Origin: Saccharothrix australiensis
Lineage (GTDB): Bacteria; Actinomycetota; Actinomycetes; Mycobacteriales; Pseudonocardiaceae
Length of the DNA: 64,000 nucleotides
Reading direction: 5' to 3'
Assembly (NCBI RefSeq): GCF_003634935.1
Contig: NZ_RBXO01000001.1
Span: 4,427,501 to 4,491,500 of the forward strand
Part shown: piece after piece, positions 26,302 to 34,498 of the stretch
Numbering within the stretch: position 1 is the stretch's first letter
How the letters are laid out: every line of letters begins with the position of its first letter
Program-made: the position numbers and the translations under genes
Notes under the pieces: model-generated
What the model was told of the DNA's origin: nothing
The model's input: the letters and a program-made list of their open reading frames with translations, nothing else
The model's database searches: none

Positions 26302-27297
26302 ATGGCGCGCACCGGAACCGACCGCTCCCTGCCCCAGGCCCCCGCGTCCGTCCTCACCGGACCGTCACCCGCCACGTCGACGTTCGTCAACGGCCACTTC
26401 CCGCGCCGGCGCGGGCTCGTCCTGCTGCTCAGCGCGATCGCCGGCTTCCTGCTCACCGTGGTGTGGTCGGCGCACTTCGTCGACTCGACGATCGGCGACA
26501 CCGTCGCCGACGCGCTGCTGGGGCACAACGCCAAGGAGACGCCCATCGCGGGCATCGCGGCGGGCATCGCGTTCGCGTTCGTCAGCGGCATCGCGGGCAC
26601 CTTCACCGCCTGCAACATCGCGGCGTTCGGCGCGGTGGCGCCGCTGCTGGGCGCCTCGGAGTCGCGGTGGGCGCGCCTGGGCAACGCGCTCAAGCCCCTC
26701 GGGTGGCTGGCGGTGGGCATGGTCCCCGTGTCGGCGCTGTACGGCGCGCTGGTCGGGATCGTCGGTACCCGGATGCCCCAGTTCGCCACCGCGGCGACCG
26801 CGCCGGGCACGCTCGACAGCCGCAGCATCCAGACGCTGGTGGTGTTCGGCGTCATCGGGCTCGTCATGATCCACCTGGGACTGGCCGCGCTGGGCTACGT
26901 GCGCGACCCGTTCCGCCGCGTCGCGCGGCGGTTCCCCAACGCGCCGATGGTGTTCATGGGCGTGCTCATCGGGGGCTTCCTCATCGGCCGCCCGTTCGGC
27001 CTGTTCCGGCAGATGTTCCGCGACGCCGCGGAGAGCCACAACCCGTGGTACGGCGCGGCGGCGTTCACCCTCCAGTCGGTAGGCAACATCGTCATCATGG
27101 CGCTACTGTTCCTCGCACTGGCGTACGCCACCGGCGGCCGTCCGCAGCGGTGGCTCGCCGCCGAACCGTCCAGGATCGCCACCATCACGGCCGTCGCGCT
27201 GATCGTCGCCGGTGTCTTCACCTTCCTGTACTGGGACGTCCGGCTGCCGGCCAGGCGGGAGATCATCCCCTGGTACCCCACCGCGCCGTGGGCCTGA
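26302..27297 (+). CDS. Multi-pass membrane protein, possibly CcdA/DsbD-like; divergent from PKSE
   Basis: 331 residues with about seven hydrophobic segments, starting at GLVLLLSAIAGFLLTVVWSA, then GIAAGIAFAFVSGIAGTFTA, GWLAVGMVPVSALYGALVGI, VVFGVIGLVMIHLGLAALGY, VFMGVLIGGFLIGRPFG, GNIVIMALLFLALAYATGG and ATITAVALIVAGVFTFLYW. A single Cys lies in the second segment (FTACNIAAFG). The repeated small-residue pattern recalls the cytochrome-c-biogenesis (CcdA/DsbD) transmembrane family, but only one core Cys is visible, so a thiol-relay role is doubtful. GAGGAGATC precedes the ATG. It probably shares regulation with PKSE. Confidence 0.65.
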   Translation: MARTGTDRSLPQAPASVLTGPSPATSTFVNGHFPRRRGLVLLLSAIAGFLLTVVWSAHFVDSTIGDTVADALLGHNAKETPIAGIAAGIAFAFVSGIAGTFTACNIAAFGAVAPLLGASESRWARLGNALKPLGWLAVGMVPVSALYGALVGIVGTRMPQFATAATAPGTLDSRSIQTLVVFGVIGLVMIHLGLAALGYVRDPFRRVARRFPNAPMVFMGVLIGGFLIGRPFGLFRQMFRDAAESHNPWYGAAAFTLQSVGNIVIMALLFLALAYATGGRPQRWLAAEPSRIATITAVALIVAGVFTFLYWDVRLPARREIIPWYPTAPWA

Positions 27298-27325
27298 CCG
27301 TCCCGACCGCGCCGAGGGGAACACC

Positions 27326-28390
27326 ATGAGCATCCCGACCGAGCCGATCGGCAGCGTCCCGCGCACCGCGGAACTGCTGCGGGGCTTCCAGGACCACGCG
27401 GAGGGCCGCATCGACGACGCCGCGCTGCGCGAGCTGACCGACCAGGCGGTGGCGGACACGGTGGCCAGGTTCGAGGCCACCGGGTCGCCGGTGGTCACCG
27501 ACGGGGAGCAGGGCAAGCCCAGCTTTCTCACCTACCCGGTCGCGGGCATCGCGGACCTCGCGCCGGACGGCGCGGTGGTGCCGTTCGCCGACGGCCACAC
27601 CCGGCAGCTCCCCGTGCTGACCAGCGGGCCGTTCCGCTACGCCGCCCACGCCGCGGACCAGCTGCGGGCGACGCTGGGGCACACCACGCGGCCGGTGAAG
27701 CAGCCGGTCATCGCGCCGTCGGCGCTGAGCCTGCTCTACCCGTCCGGCGGCATCGACGGCTACCCGCGCGAGAAGTTCGTCGCGGACCTGGTCGACGAGA
27801 CCGAGGCGGACATCCGGCAGTGCCTGGAGGCGGGCGCGGCCGTGGTGCAGCTCGACTTCACCGAGGGCCGGCTGTCGCTCAAGCTCGACCCGTCGGGCGG
27901 CCTGCTGCGGGACTTCGTGGCGCTGAACAACTCGGTGCTGGAGCGGTTCACCGCCGAGGAGCGGGCGCGGGTCGGCCTGCACACGTGCCCCGGTGGCGAC
28001 TGGGACTCCACGCACAGCGCGGACGTCGACTACGCCGACCTGCTGCCGGACCTGTTCCGCACCCGTGCGGGCCGGTTCTACGTGCAGTTGGCGAGCGAAC
28101 CCGACCGCCGCCGGGTGCTGGGCGTGATCCGGGACCACCTGCCGTCCGACGCGCGGGTGTTCATCGGGGTCACCGACCCGATCGACCCGCGGGTGGAGAC
28201 GGCCGAGGAGGTGCGCGACCGGGTGCTGGAGGCGGCCGAGTTCCTCCCGGTCGAGCGGTTGGGCACCTGCGACGACTGCGGGTTCGCGCCGTTCGCCGAC
28301 GACACGTCCACCTCGCGGGAGACCGCGTTCGCCAAGGTCGCGGCCCGCGTCGAGGGCACGCGGCTCGCGGCCGAGGCGCTGGGCGCCTGA
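27326..28390 (+). CDS. MetE C-terminal-like (cobalamin-independent methionine synthase II family) protein
   Basis: 354 residues, equal to the C-terminal barrel of MetE only. It opens EPIGSVPRTAELLRGFQ as in this family. VVTDGEQGKPSF, VQLDFTEGRLSLKL, GLHTCPGGDW (His-x-Cys zinc ligands) and GTCDDCGFAPFADD (third Cys ligand) are in MetE order. Zinc-dependent methyl transfer to or from a thiol is the family chemistry; standalone members are often of unknown substrate and can act on small organic thiols. It starts 29 bp after the membrane-protein stop, so the two form an operon. Confidence 0.8.
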   Translation: MSIPTEPIGSVPRTAELLRGFQDHAEGRIDDAALRELTDQAVADTVARFEATGSPVVTDGEQGKPSFLTYPVAGIADLAPDGAVVPFADGHTRQLPVLTSGPFRYAAHAADQLRATLGHTTRPVKQPVIAPSALSLLYPSGGIDGYPREKFVADLVDETEADIRQCLEAGAAVVQLDFTEGRLSLKLDPSGGLLRDFVALNNSVLERFTAEERARVGLHTCPGGDWDSTHSADVDYADLLPDLFRTRAGRFYVQLASEPDRRRVLGVIRDHLPSDARVFIGVTDPIDPRVETAEEVRDRVLEAAEFLPVERLGTCDDCGFAPFADDTSTSRETAFAKVAARVEGTRLAAEALGA

Positions 28391-28406
28391 CCGACCCGTG
28401 CGCGCG

Positions 28407-28443
28407 AGGTCCGGATGCCCGCCCGGTCAGGGCATCCGGACCT
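28407..28443. terminator. Bidirectional hairpin terminator (14-bp stem, 9-nt loop)
   Basis: Bases 28407-28420 pair perfectly with 28430-28443. It serves the plus-strand gene ending at 28390 and the minus-strand gene whose stop codon (28427-28429) lies in the loop, so that gene's last five codons form part of the stem. Confidence 0.8.
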
Positions 28444-29308
28444 TGCGCAGGAACGCCGGCAGCAGCCACGGCCGCCGGCCGCCGATCGACAGCGACCCGC
28501 CGAGCACCGTGCGGACGCGGCCGACCCGGTGGAACAGCATGAGGTTCAGCGCGGCGGGCCGGAACCGGACGCGGACGTCGCAGTCGCCGCCCGGCTCCTC
28601 GACGTGGGCCACGCCGGAGTCCAGCACCAGGGTGACGGGGCGCGTGTGCGCGGAGCGGAACTCCACCGCGATGCGGCCGGGGCGCACCGGTCGGTCGTCG
28701 TCCAGCAGGCGGCCGTAGCCGTTGCGGGTGATCTCGACGAGAAACAGGTCGAAGAACAGCCCGGCCTGGTCCTCCGGCATCGACCAGGGCAGGTCCAGCG
28801 CGCGGGCGATGTCCCACCCGTGGATGAGCAGCTCGTTCGTCAGGTGCGCGAACACGCCCGCCAGGGGCAGCCGCGAGCCGCCGAGCCAGCCGACGAGGCG
28901 TCGCGGGTCGGCGTCGGCGGTGGCGTCCAGCGCCTCGGCGATCGAGCCGCGCAGCCGCTCGGCCAGCCGCACCGGATCGCGCTCGGTGAAACCGCGCAGC
29001 TGGGCGGGGTTCAGGTCGCGGCGGATCGTGTCCACCGTGGTGCCCGGAATGTACCGGCGCACGTCGGGCACCGGGAACTGCTTGGCGCCGTCGGCGATCA
29101 CGGCGGTGTTGTTCCACGCGATTCCGGTGACGTGCGCCGCGACCTCCGCCACCGACCAGTCCTCGGTGGCCCGGACCGACGGGTCCGGCACGGAGAGGAC
29201 CAGATCGGCGAACCGGTCGCCGGCATCCCGGACGGCGGCACGCGCGGCCGCCCACTTCTCCGGGGTGACGCGGCTCGCCGCGTCACCCCCCGGCACTGTC
29301 CGCGCCAT
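28427..29308 (-). CDS. Maleylpyruvate-isomerase/DinB-like N-terminal domain protein with SCP2-like tail
   Basis: 293 residues. The N-terminal helical bundle has the motif ATEDWSVAEVAAHVTGIAWN and later FAHLTNELLIHGWDIARALD, the two conserved helices with His residues of mycothiol-dependent maleylpyruvate-isomerase/DinB-like proteins. The C-terminal region (RPAALNLMLFHRVGRVRTVLGGSLSIGGRRPWLLPAFLR) resembles an SCP2-like lid domain. Family members bind metal and sometimes use mycothiol, the low-molecular-weight thiol of actinobacteria. GGGAAGG precedes the ATG. A detoxification role toward electrophiles is a reasonable inference, nothing more. Confidence 0.7.
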   Translation of the reverse strand: MARTVPGGDAASRVTPEKWAAARAAVRDAGDRFADLVLSVPDPSVRATEDWSVAEVAAHVTGIAWNNTAVIADGAKQFPVPDVRRYIPGTTVDTIRRDLNPAQLRGFTERDPVRLAERLRGSIAEALDATADADPRRLVGWLGGSRLPLAGVFAHLTNELLIHGWDIARALDLPWSMPEDQAGLFFDLFLVEITRNGYGRLLDDDRPVRPGRIAVEFRSAHTRPVTLVLDSGVAHVEEPGGDCDVRVRFRPAALNLMLFHRVGRVRTVLGGSLSIGGRRPWLLPAFLRKVRMP

Positions 29309-29704
29309 TCGTCCGCCTTCCCGCCCGGCCCCACCGGGCTGTGCTCCGCACCGCACGCCACTGTGCCGGCCGGGGCGACGCCCGCGCGTCTTCCACGTTG
29401 CCCAGCGCGCACCGGCGACGGGCAGTCCCCCTCGGGAATCCGGCCGGGTCGCGATTCCGCCGGTCCCGACGGCAATTTCCGAGAAGTGCCCGACCTCCGT
29501 GTAACGGTGTAATGCTTCAGGCGGGGCCACGGTGGACGGGCGACTCGCGCGGCGGCGTTTCCCGGCGGTCGCCGAACCGGCTGCCCCTCCCTCCGCACAC
29601 CGGCGCACGGGCACGGAGGAAGTAGTGGGCGCACCGACCGAATCGGGACGATCAAGCCGGGTGGCGCTCCGCCGCCCGGATCGATCCGACGACAGGGGGC
29701 GATC
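29309..29704. other. 396-bp divergent promoter region
   Basis: No gene is visible between the divergent genes starting at 29308 (minus) and 29705 (plus). It should hold both promoters. A comparatively AT-rich patch near 29495-29520 (GTGTAACGGTGTAATGCTTC) is the best candidate; no clear operator was seen. Confidence 0.4.
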
Positions 29705-31021
29705 TTGAACGAGATCACCGGTCGCCTGGCCCGACTGCCCGGCCTGGTGCTGCGCTTCGGCCGGGTCGCCGCCGTCGTGTGCGGCTACGCCGTCCTCATC
29801 GGCGGGTCCGCCCTCGGGGCGCGCCTGCGGCGCGGCCGGGACGGGCGCGGCCTGCGCGACGGCGACCGCTGGGTCCGGATGCTGACCCGCCTGGGCCCCT
29901 CCTACATCAAGATCGGCCAGTTGCTGAGCACCCGGCGCGACCTGCTGCCCGCGGAGGTGACCACGCCGCTGGCGCGGCTCACCGACGCGGCCTCGCCGCC
30001 GAGCAGGCGGCGGATCGAGCGCGCCGTCCGGCGCGCCTACCGCGACCGGCCGTGGCCGTTCCGGGAGTTCGGGTGGCAGCCGGTGGCGTGCGGCAGCATC
30101 GCGACCGTCCACGAGGCGGTGACGTGGGACGGGCGGCGCGTCGCGGTCAAGGTGCGGCGTCCGGGCATCGAGCGGGTGATGCGGCAGGACTTCGCGCTGG
30201 CCGCCTCGGCGATGACCCTGCTGGGCGTGCTGCCCCGGCTGCGCCGGATGCCGTTCAAGCTCATGCACGCGCAGGTCGGCGGCGCGATCCTGCGCCAGCT
30301 CGACTTCGCCGCCGAGGCCGCGTCCCTGGCGGCGCTGCGCGCCAACCTCGCGGGGTTCGACAACGTGCGCATCCCCGAGCCGCTGCCCGAGCTGTGCACG
30401 GCCGAGACCGTCGTCATGGAGTACGTCACCGACCTGACGCGGTTCGAGCCCGGCGAGCTGGACGCCGACACCCGGCGCGCGGTGGTGCGCGCGGTGCTCG
30501 CCGCGATCTACGAGATGCTCTTCGTCGACGGCCTGGTGCACTGCGACCTGCACCCCGGCAACCTGTACTTCGACCACCGCGCCGACCTGGTCATGCTGGA
30601 CGCCGGCTTCGTCATCCGGCTGCCGGACCCGGTGCGCAGGTCGTTCGCCGACTTCTTCATCAACATGGCGCTGGGCGACGGCTGGATGTGCGCGCAGGTC
30701 GTGATCGAGAGCGCCGCGCACGTCGCCGACGACTGCGACCTGGAGGGCTTCCGCGCCGGGCTCGGCGAGCTGGTGGCCGAGACCTCCGGCGCGAAGTCCG
30801 GCGAGTTCGACCTGGCGCGGTTCGCGGGGCGGCTGTTCGACCTCCAGCGCCGGTTCGGCCTGTTCCCCGCGCCCGAGTTCGCGTTCCCCCTGCTCTCGCT
30901 GCTGGTCATCGAGGGCATGATCAAGGTCTTCGACTCCGACGTCGACTTCCAGGCCGAGGCGGTACCGATCCTCCGCCGCCGCAACACACCGCGCGCTGCC
31001 GAATCCACTGTGGAAAGGTGA
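29705..31021 (+). CDS. ABC1/AarF/UbiB-type atypical kinase
   Basis: 438 residues from a TTG start (AGGGGGCGATC upstream). Hallmarks: LGPSYIKIGQLLSTRRDLLP (KxGQ motif), an Ala/Gly-rich loop ACGSIATVHEA in place of a P-loop, VAVKVRRPGI with the ATP-binding Lys, VHCDLHPGNLYFD (catalytic loop), and LDAGFVI where DFG would be. An N-terminal hydrophobic stretch (VAAVVCGYAVLIGGSALGA) may anchor it. UbiB proteins support isoprenoid quinone synthesis, and relatives occur in secondary-metabolite clusters with unclear roles. It is seven bases upstream of an AhpD-like gene and belongs to a three-gene operon with it and an SDR. Confidence 0.85.
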   Translation: MNEITGRLARLPGLVLRFGRVAAVVCGYAVLIGGSALGARLRRGRDGRGLRDGDRWVRMLTRLGPSYIKIGQLLSTRRDLLPAEVTTPLARLTDAASPPSRRRIERAVRRAYRDRPWPFREFGWQPVACGSIATVHEAVTWDGRRVAVKVRRPGIERVMRQDFALAASAMTLLGVLPRLRRMPFKLMHAQVGGAILRQLDFAAEAASLAALRANLAGFDNVRIPEPLPELCTAETVVMEYVTDLTRFEPGELDADTRRAVVRAVLAAIYEMLFVDGLVHCDLHPGNLYFDHRADLVMLDAGFVIRLPDPVRRSFADFFINMALGDGWMCAQVVIESAAHVADDCDLEGFRAGLGELVAETSGAKSGEFDLARFAGRLFDLQRRFGLFPAPEFAFPLLSLLVIEGMIKVFDSDVDFQAEAVPILRRRNTPRAAESTVER

Positions 31022-31028
31022 GTCCGAC

Positions 31029-31634
31029 ATGGACGCGACCACGCACGTCCGAGTCCCGCTGATCGAGGAGAACCAGGCCGAGGGCCGCCTCGCCGAGCTG
31101 TACGAGGAGATCAAGCAGGCCACGAACCTGCCGTTCGTCCCCGACATGTTCCGCCTGACGTCCACCCGGCCCGACCTGCTGGAGGCCGTGGTGGCCGGGT
31201 ACAAGGGGATGTACCTCGGCGGCGTCCTGCCGCGGCCGACGCGGGAGCTGATCTCCGCGTGGACGTCGAAGGTCAACGAGTGCCCGTACTGCGTGGGCAC
31301 GCACAACTTCTTCTTCCGCGCGTTCGGCGGGCCCGAGGAGATCGCCAAGGCCGTCGAGTCGGCGAGCAGCGTCGAGGACCTGCCGGTGGACGACCGCACC
31401 AAGGTCCTGCTGCGGCTGCTGACCAAGCTCAGCCGCGAGGCGTACAAGATCACCGACGAGGACTGGCAGCACGCGCTGGACGCCGGCTGGACCCGCGAGG
31501 AGCTGCTGGAGGGCTTCTTCACCGCCTCGATGTTCAACTTCATCACCCGCATGGTCGACGGCCTCGGCCTCGGCCTGTCGGTGGCGGCGAGCCGGGTCTC
31601 GCAGCAGGAGATCCCGACCGGGGGCGACCGGTGA
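31029..31634 (+). CDS. AhpD-like carboxymuconolactone decarboxylase-family protein
   Basis: 201 residues. RPTRELISAWTSKVNECPYCVGTHNFF carries Cys-Pro-Tyr-Cys and His three residues later, the AhpD core. The opening RVPLIEENQAEGRLAELYEEIKQ is typical of the peroxidase-related subfamily. Together with the ABC1 kinase upstream (7-bp gap) and the SDR downstream (GTGA overlap) it forms an operon, so the three probably act on one process. Reduction of a hydroperoxide intermediate or general protection are both possible. Confidence 0.85.
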   Translation: MDATTHVRVPLIEENQAEGRLAELYEEIKQATNLPFVPDMFRLTSTRPDLLEAVVAGYKGMYLGGVLPRPTRELISAWTSKVNECPYCVGTHNFFFRAFGGPEEIAKAVESASSVEDLPVDDRTKVLLRLLTKLSREAYKITDEDWQHALDAGWTREELLEGFFTASMFNFITRMVDGLGLGLSVAASRVSQQEIPTGGDR

Positions 31635-32500
31635 GTCCGTCGCGCGCGGTCCTGATCACCGGGGTCAACTCGTCCGGCGGCGCGTCCTCCGGCACGGGCC
31701 GCGCGACCGCGTTGCGCCTGCACCGCGCGGGCATGCCGGTCTACGCCACCGGGCGCAGGCTGGAGGGCTTGCAGGACCTCGCCGACGAGGGCATCACGAC
31801 GCTCCAGGTGGACGTCACCGACGAGGAGTCGATGGTGGCCGCCGTGAAGCGGGTCACCGAGGACCACGGCTCGGTCGGGGTGCTGGTCAACAACGCCGCC
31901 TACAGCCTCAACGGCACGATCGGCGAGACGCCGCTGGACCAGGTGCGCCGGCAGTTCGAGACGAACTTCTTCGGCCTGTCCCGGATGACGCAGCTGGTGC
32001 TGCCCGGCATGCGGGAGCAGCGGTCCGGCCGGATCGTCATGATGTCGTCGATCTTCGGCCTGTTCGCCACCCCCGGCCGCGGCTACTACCAGGCCACCAA
32101 GCACGCCCTGGAGGCCATCAGCGACTCGCTGCGGCTGGAGGTGGCGCCGTGGGGCATCAAGGTGGCCATCATCGAGCCGTCGCCGATCCTCGGCTCGTTC
32201 GTGCCCACCACGGTCGGGGACCTCGGACTGGACACCGACAGCGACCTCTACGCCGACTTCTGGGAGCGGTTCGTGACCTGGCACGGCGCGTACCGCGAGG
32301 TCGACCACCCCAAGGGCCGCGGCCGGACGTCCGTGCGGTCGGGCAAGGTCGCGGAGGTCGTGGAGCGGGCCATCACCGCGCCCAACCCGCGCATCCGCTA
32401 CCGGATCGGCATCCCCGTCCGGCTGCTGCGACCGCAGCGGGCGATCTTCGGGGACCGGGCGTGGGAGGCGTTCGTCACCCGGTTCTTCCCCCAACCCTGA
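31631..32500 (+). CDS. Short-chain dehydrogenase/reductase
   Basis: 289 residues from a GTG that overlaps the preceding stop (GTGA). Classical SDR motifs: AVLITGVNSSGGASSGTGRA (a glycine-rich loop with an unusual insertion compared with TGxxxGxG), LVNNAAYS, IVMMSSIFGLF with the catalytic Ser and YYQATKHAL with Tyr-x-x-x-Lys. The C-terminal 60 residues are longer than in minimal SDRs. It follows ABC1 kinase and AhpD-like genes in the same operon and is closed by the hairpin at 32517-32544. Confidence 0.88.
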   Translation: MSPSRAVLITGVNSSGGASSGTGRATALRLHRAGMPVYATGRRLEGLQDLADEGITTLQVDVTDEESMVAAVKRVTEDHGSVGVLVNNAAYSLNGTIGETPLDQVRRQFETNFFGLSRMTQLVLPGMREQRSGRIVMMSSIFGLFATPGRGYYQATKHALEAISDSLRLEVAPWGIKVAIIEPSPILGSFVPTTVGDLGLDTDSDLYADFWERFVTWHGAYREVDHPKGRGRTSVRSGKVAEVVERAITAPNPRIRYRIGIPVRLLRPQRAIFGDRAWEAFVTRFFPQP

Positions 32501-32516
32501 CGCGCCCACGTGGCAG

Positions 32517-32544
32517 CGGCTCCGGACCGTTCGGTCCGGAGCCG
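32517..32544. terminator. Bidirectional hairpin terminator
   Basis: Bases 32517-32529 pair with 32532-32544, followed by TTTCC on the plus strand. It sits between the convergent SDR (ends 32500) and GMC oxidoreductase (ends 32563). Confidence 0.85.
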
Positions 32545-32562
32545 TTTCCGCGTGCCCCGCGC

Positions 32563-34110
32563 TCAGTCCTCGCGCAGCCGGTCCGCGATCCGCTCCCCGA
32601 TCATGATCGAGGTCAGGTTCGTGTTGGCGCGCACCGTGTTCGGCATGATCGACGCGTCGCACACGTGCAGCGACTCGACGCCGTGCACCGCGCCGCGCGC
32701 GTCCACGACCGCGTCGGGGTCGGAGGCCGGTCCCATCCGGACCGTGCCCGCCGGGTGGTACGCGCTCTCCAGGCTCGTCTTCACGTACTGCCGCACCATG
32801 TCGTCCTTGTCGATCATGGCGTCGCGCAGCACCACGAAACCCTGACCGAGCTTGAGGATGTCGGGGTGGTGCGCCAGGCGCCAGGCGGTGCGCACACCGT
32901 CCACGAGGACGTCCATCTCGCGCTCGTCGTCGAGGAAGTTCAGCTCGATCGTCGGCGCCGCCGCCGGGTCGGTCGACGGCAGCGTGATCCGGCCGCGCGA
33001 GCCGGGCCGCTGCGCCACCACCATCACGCCCAGGATCTCGGTCGCGCCGGCCAGCATCTGCAACTCCGGGAACGGGCCCAGGTCGAAGTGGTTGACCATG
33101 TAGTACTGGAGGTCGTTGAACTCGCCGGTGACCGGTGAGGTGGTGCGCAGGATCTGCTGGAGGAACGCCTCGGTGGGGTCGGTGACGCCGGGCTGCGGCA
33201 CCAGGAACGCGCCGGTGCGCTGGTGGTCGACCAGGTTCGCGCCGACGCCCGCCAGGTCCGCGCGGACGTCGACGCCCAGCCGGCGCAGGTCCTCGGCCGG
33301 GCCGATGCCGGAGCGCAGCAGGATCGCGGGCGACGCGACCGCGCCGGCGGCGAGGATGACGCGGCGGCCCTCGACCAGCTCGGCGGAGCCGCCCGCCGCG
33401 GACGCCAGCACGCCGACCGCGCGCGAGCCCTCGAACACCACGCGGTCCACCGTCGTGCGCGCGCGGATCTCCAGGTTCGCCCGGCCCCGCACCGCCCGCA
33501 GGTAGGTGGTCCCGGTCGTGGCCCGGTGCACGCGGTCCGGCCGGGTGGACGGGATCGACCCGATCCCGGTTGACTCCGGGTGGTTGTGGTCCTCGACCGC
33601 GGGGAACCCGGCGTCCCGGCACGCCTCGACGAACGCCGTCTGCCCCGGCGCCAGCTCCTCGGGCCGCCAGCGGCGGATCGGCATCGGGCCCCCCGCGCCG
33701 TGGAACTCGCCGTCGCCGAAGTCCAGGTCGTCCTCCAGCCTGCGGAAGTACGGCAGGACGTCGGCGTAGGACCAGCCCGGATTGCCGGCGGCGGCCCACT
33801 CGTCGTAGTCGGCGGGCACGCCGCGCAGCCCGACCGTCGCGCCGACCGCCGACGAGCCGCCGGTGGTCCGGCCGCGCGGGTACCTGATCCTGCGCCCGTC
33901 GTGGACGTCCGCGCGGAACGTCCAGTCGTGGTCCACGAACGACATCGTCCGCCCGTAGAAGATGTCCTCCGGCATGTCCTCGGGCGCGACGTAGTCCGGG
34001 CCGCCTTCCAGGAGCAGCACGCGTCGGTCGGGGTCCTCGCTCAGTCGGGCCGCGAGCACCGCCCCGGCCGATCCGGCGCCGACGATGATGTCGTCATATT
34101 GAGCCGTCAT
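32563..34110 (-). CDS. GMC-family FAD oxidoreductase (choline-dehydrogenase-like)
   Basis: 515 residues. YDDIIVGAGSAGAVLAARLSE is the FAD-binding motif; PRGRTTGGSSAVGATVGLRG is the GMC signature 1 region (with AVGATVGL where IN(G/A)M is usual), and AAGAVASPAILLRSGIGP is signature 2. The active-site block ESAYHPAGTVRMGPASD supplies the His, and VRANTNLTSIMIGERI the conserved Asn. GMC enzymes oxidise alcohols to aldehydes or ketones. It lies beside UNBL and a P450, so oxidation of a pathway alcohol is plausible. Confidence 0.9.
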   Translation of the reverse strand: MTAQYDDIIVGAGSAGAVLAARLSEDPDRRVLLLEGGPDYVAPEDMPEDIFYGRTMSFVDHDWTFRADVHDGRRIRYPRGRTTGGSSAVGATVGLRGVPADYDEWAAAGNPGWSYADVLPYFRRLEDDLDFGDGEFHGAGGPMPIRRWRPEELAPGQTAFVEACRDAGFPAVEDHNHPESTGIGSIPSTRPDRVHRATTGTTYLRAVRGRANLEIRARTTVDRVVFEGSRAVGVLASAAGGSAELVEGRRVILAAGAVASPAILLRSGIGPAEDLRRLGVDVRADLAGVGANLVDHQRTGAFLVPQPGVTDPTEAFLQQILRTTSPVTGEFNDLQYYMVNHFDLGPFPELQMLAGATEILGVMVVAQRPGSRGRITLPSTDPAAAPTIELNFLDDEREMDVLVDGVRTAWRLAHHPDILKLGQGFVVLRDAMIDKDDMVRQYVKTSLESAYHPAGTVRMGPASDPDAVVDARGAVHGVESLHVCDASIMPNTVRANTNLTSIMIGERIADRLRED

Positions 34111-34235
34111 GAGAGTCCTCGAAGGTTGTTGGCACTTCGGGCGCAGGGGTTCTGCGACCTCCTTTCGCCGAGCCTCGCACCGCGCGCGGCGCGGTTGCTA
34201 CTCACGCGTTGCCCGCCGCGCGCCGCGCCGCGACG

Positions 34236-34331
34236 GTGGTCGGCGGCGTCGGTGGCGTCGGGGGTCAGCGGCGTCGGCGGCGTCGGCGGCGTCGGCGGCG
34301 TCGGCGGCGTTGGGGGCGTCGGGGGCGTCGA
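34236..34331. repeat. GGCGTC-type simple tandem repeat
   Basis: About ten tandem units of GGCGTC/GGCGTCGGC with a few substitutions fill the middle of the 388-bp gap between the divergent GMC oxidoreductase and UNBL genes. The array gives open reading in several frames (for example Gly-Val or Asp-Ala runs), but nothing suggests it is translated. Copy number is likely to vary between strains. Confidence 0.85.
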
Positions 34332-34498
34332 GAGGCGGCGACATCCGGGGGAACCGCCGCCGGGCTTCTCCTGTGCTGCCGTCCTTCCCGGCCGGCGCGC
34401 CCGATACGCAAGCTCGAAGTAGGCAGCCGGCGCGCCCGCCGCCCACCATTCACTCAGTCCGTGCGCCGCCACCCGCGGCGGGACGAAGGGAGCGAACA

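Noticed and set aside
28427..33799. Single 1790-codon minus-strand frame joining several regions
   Set aside because: Only 28427-29308 codes for a recognisable protein; the remainder runs antisense to the ABC1 kinase, AhpD and SDR genes.
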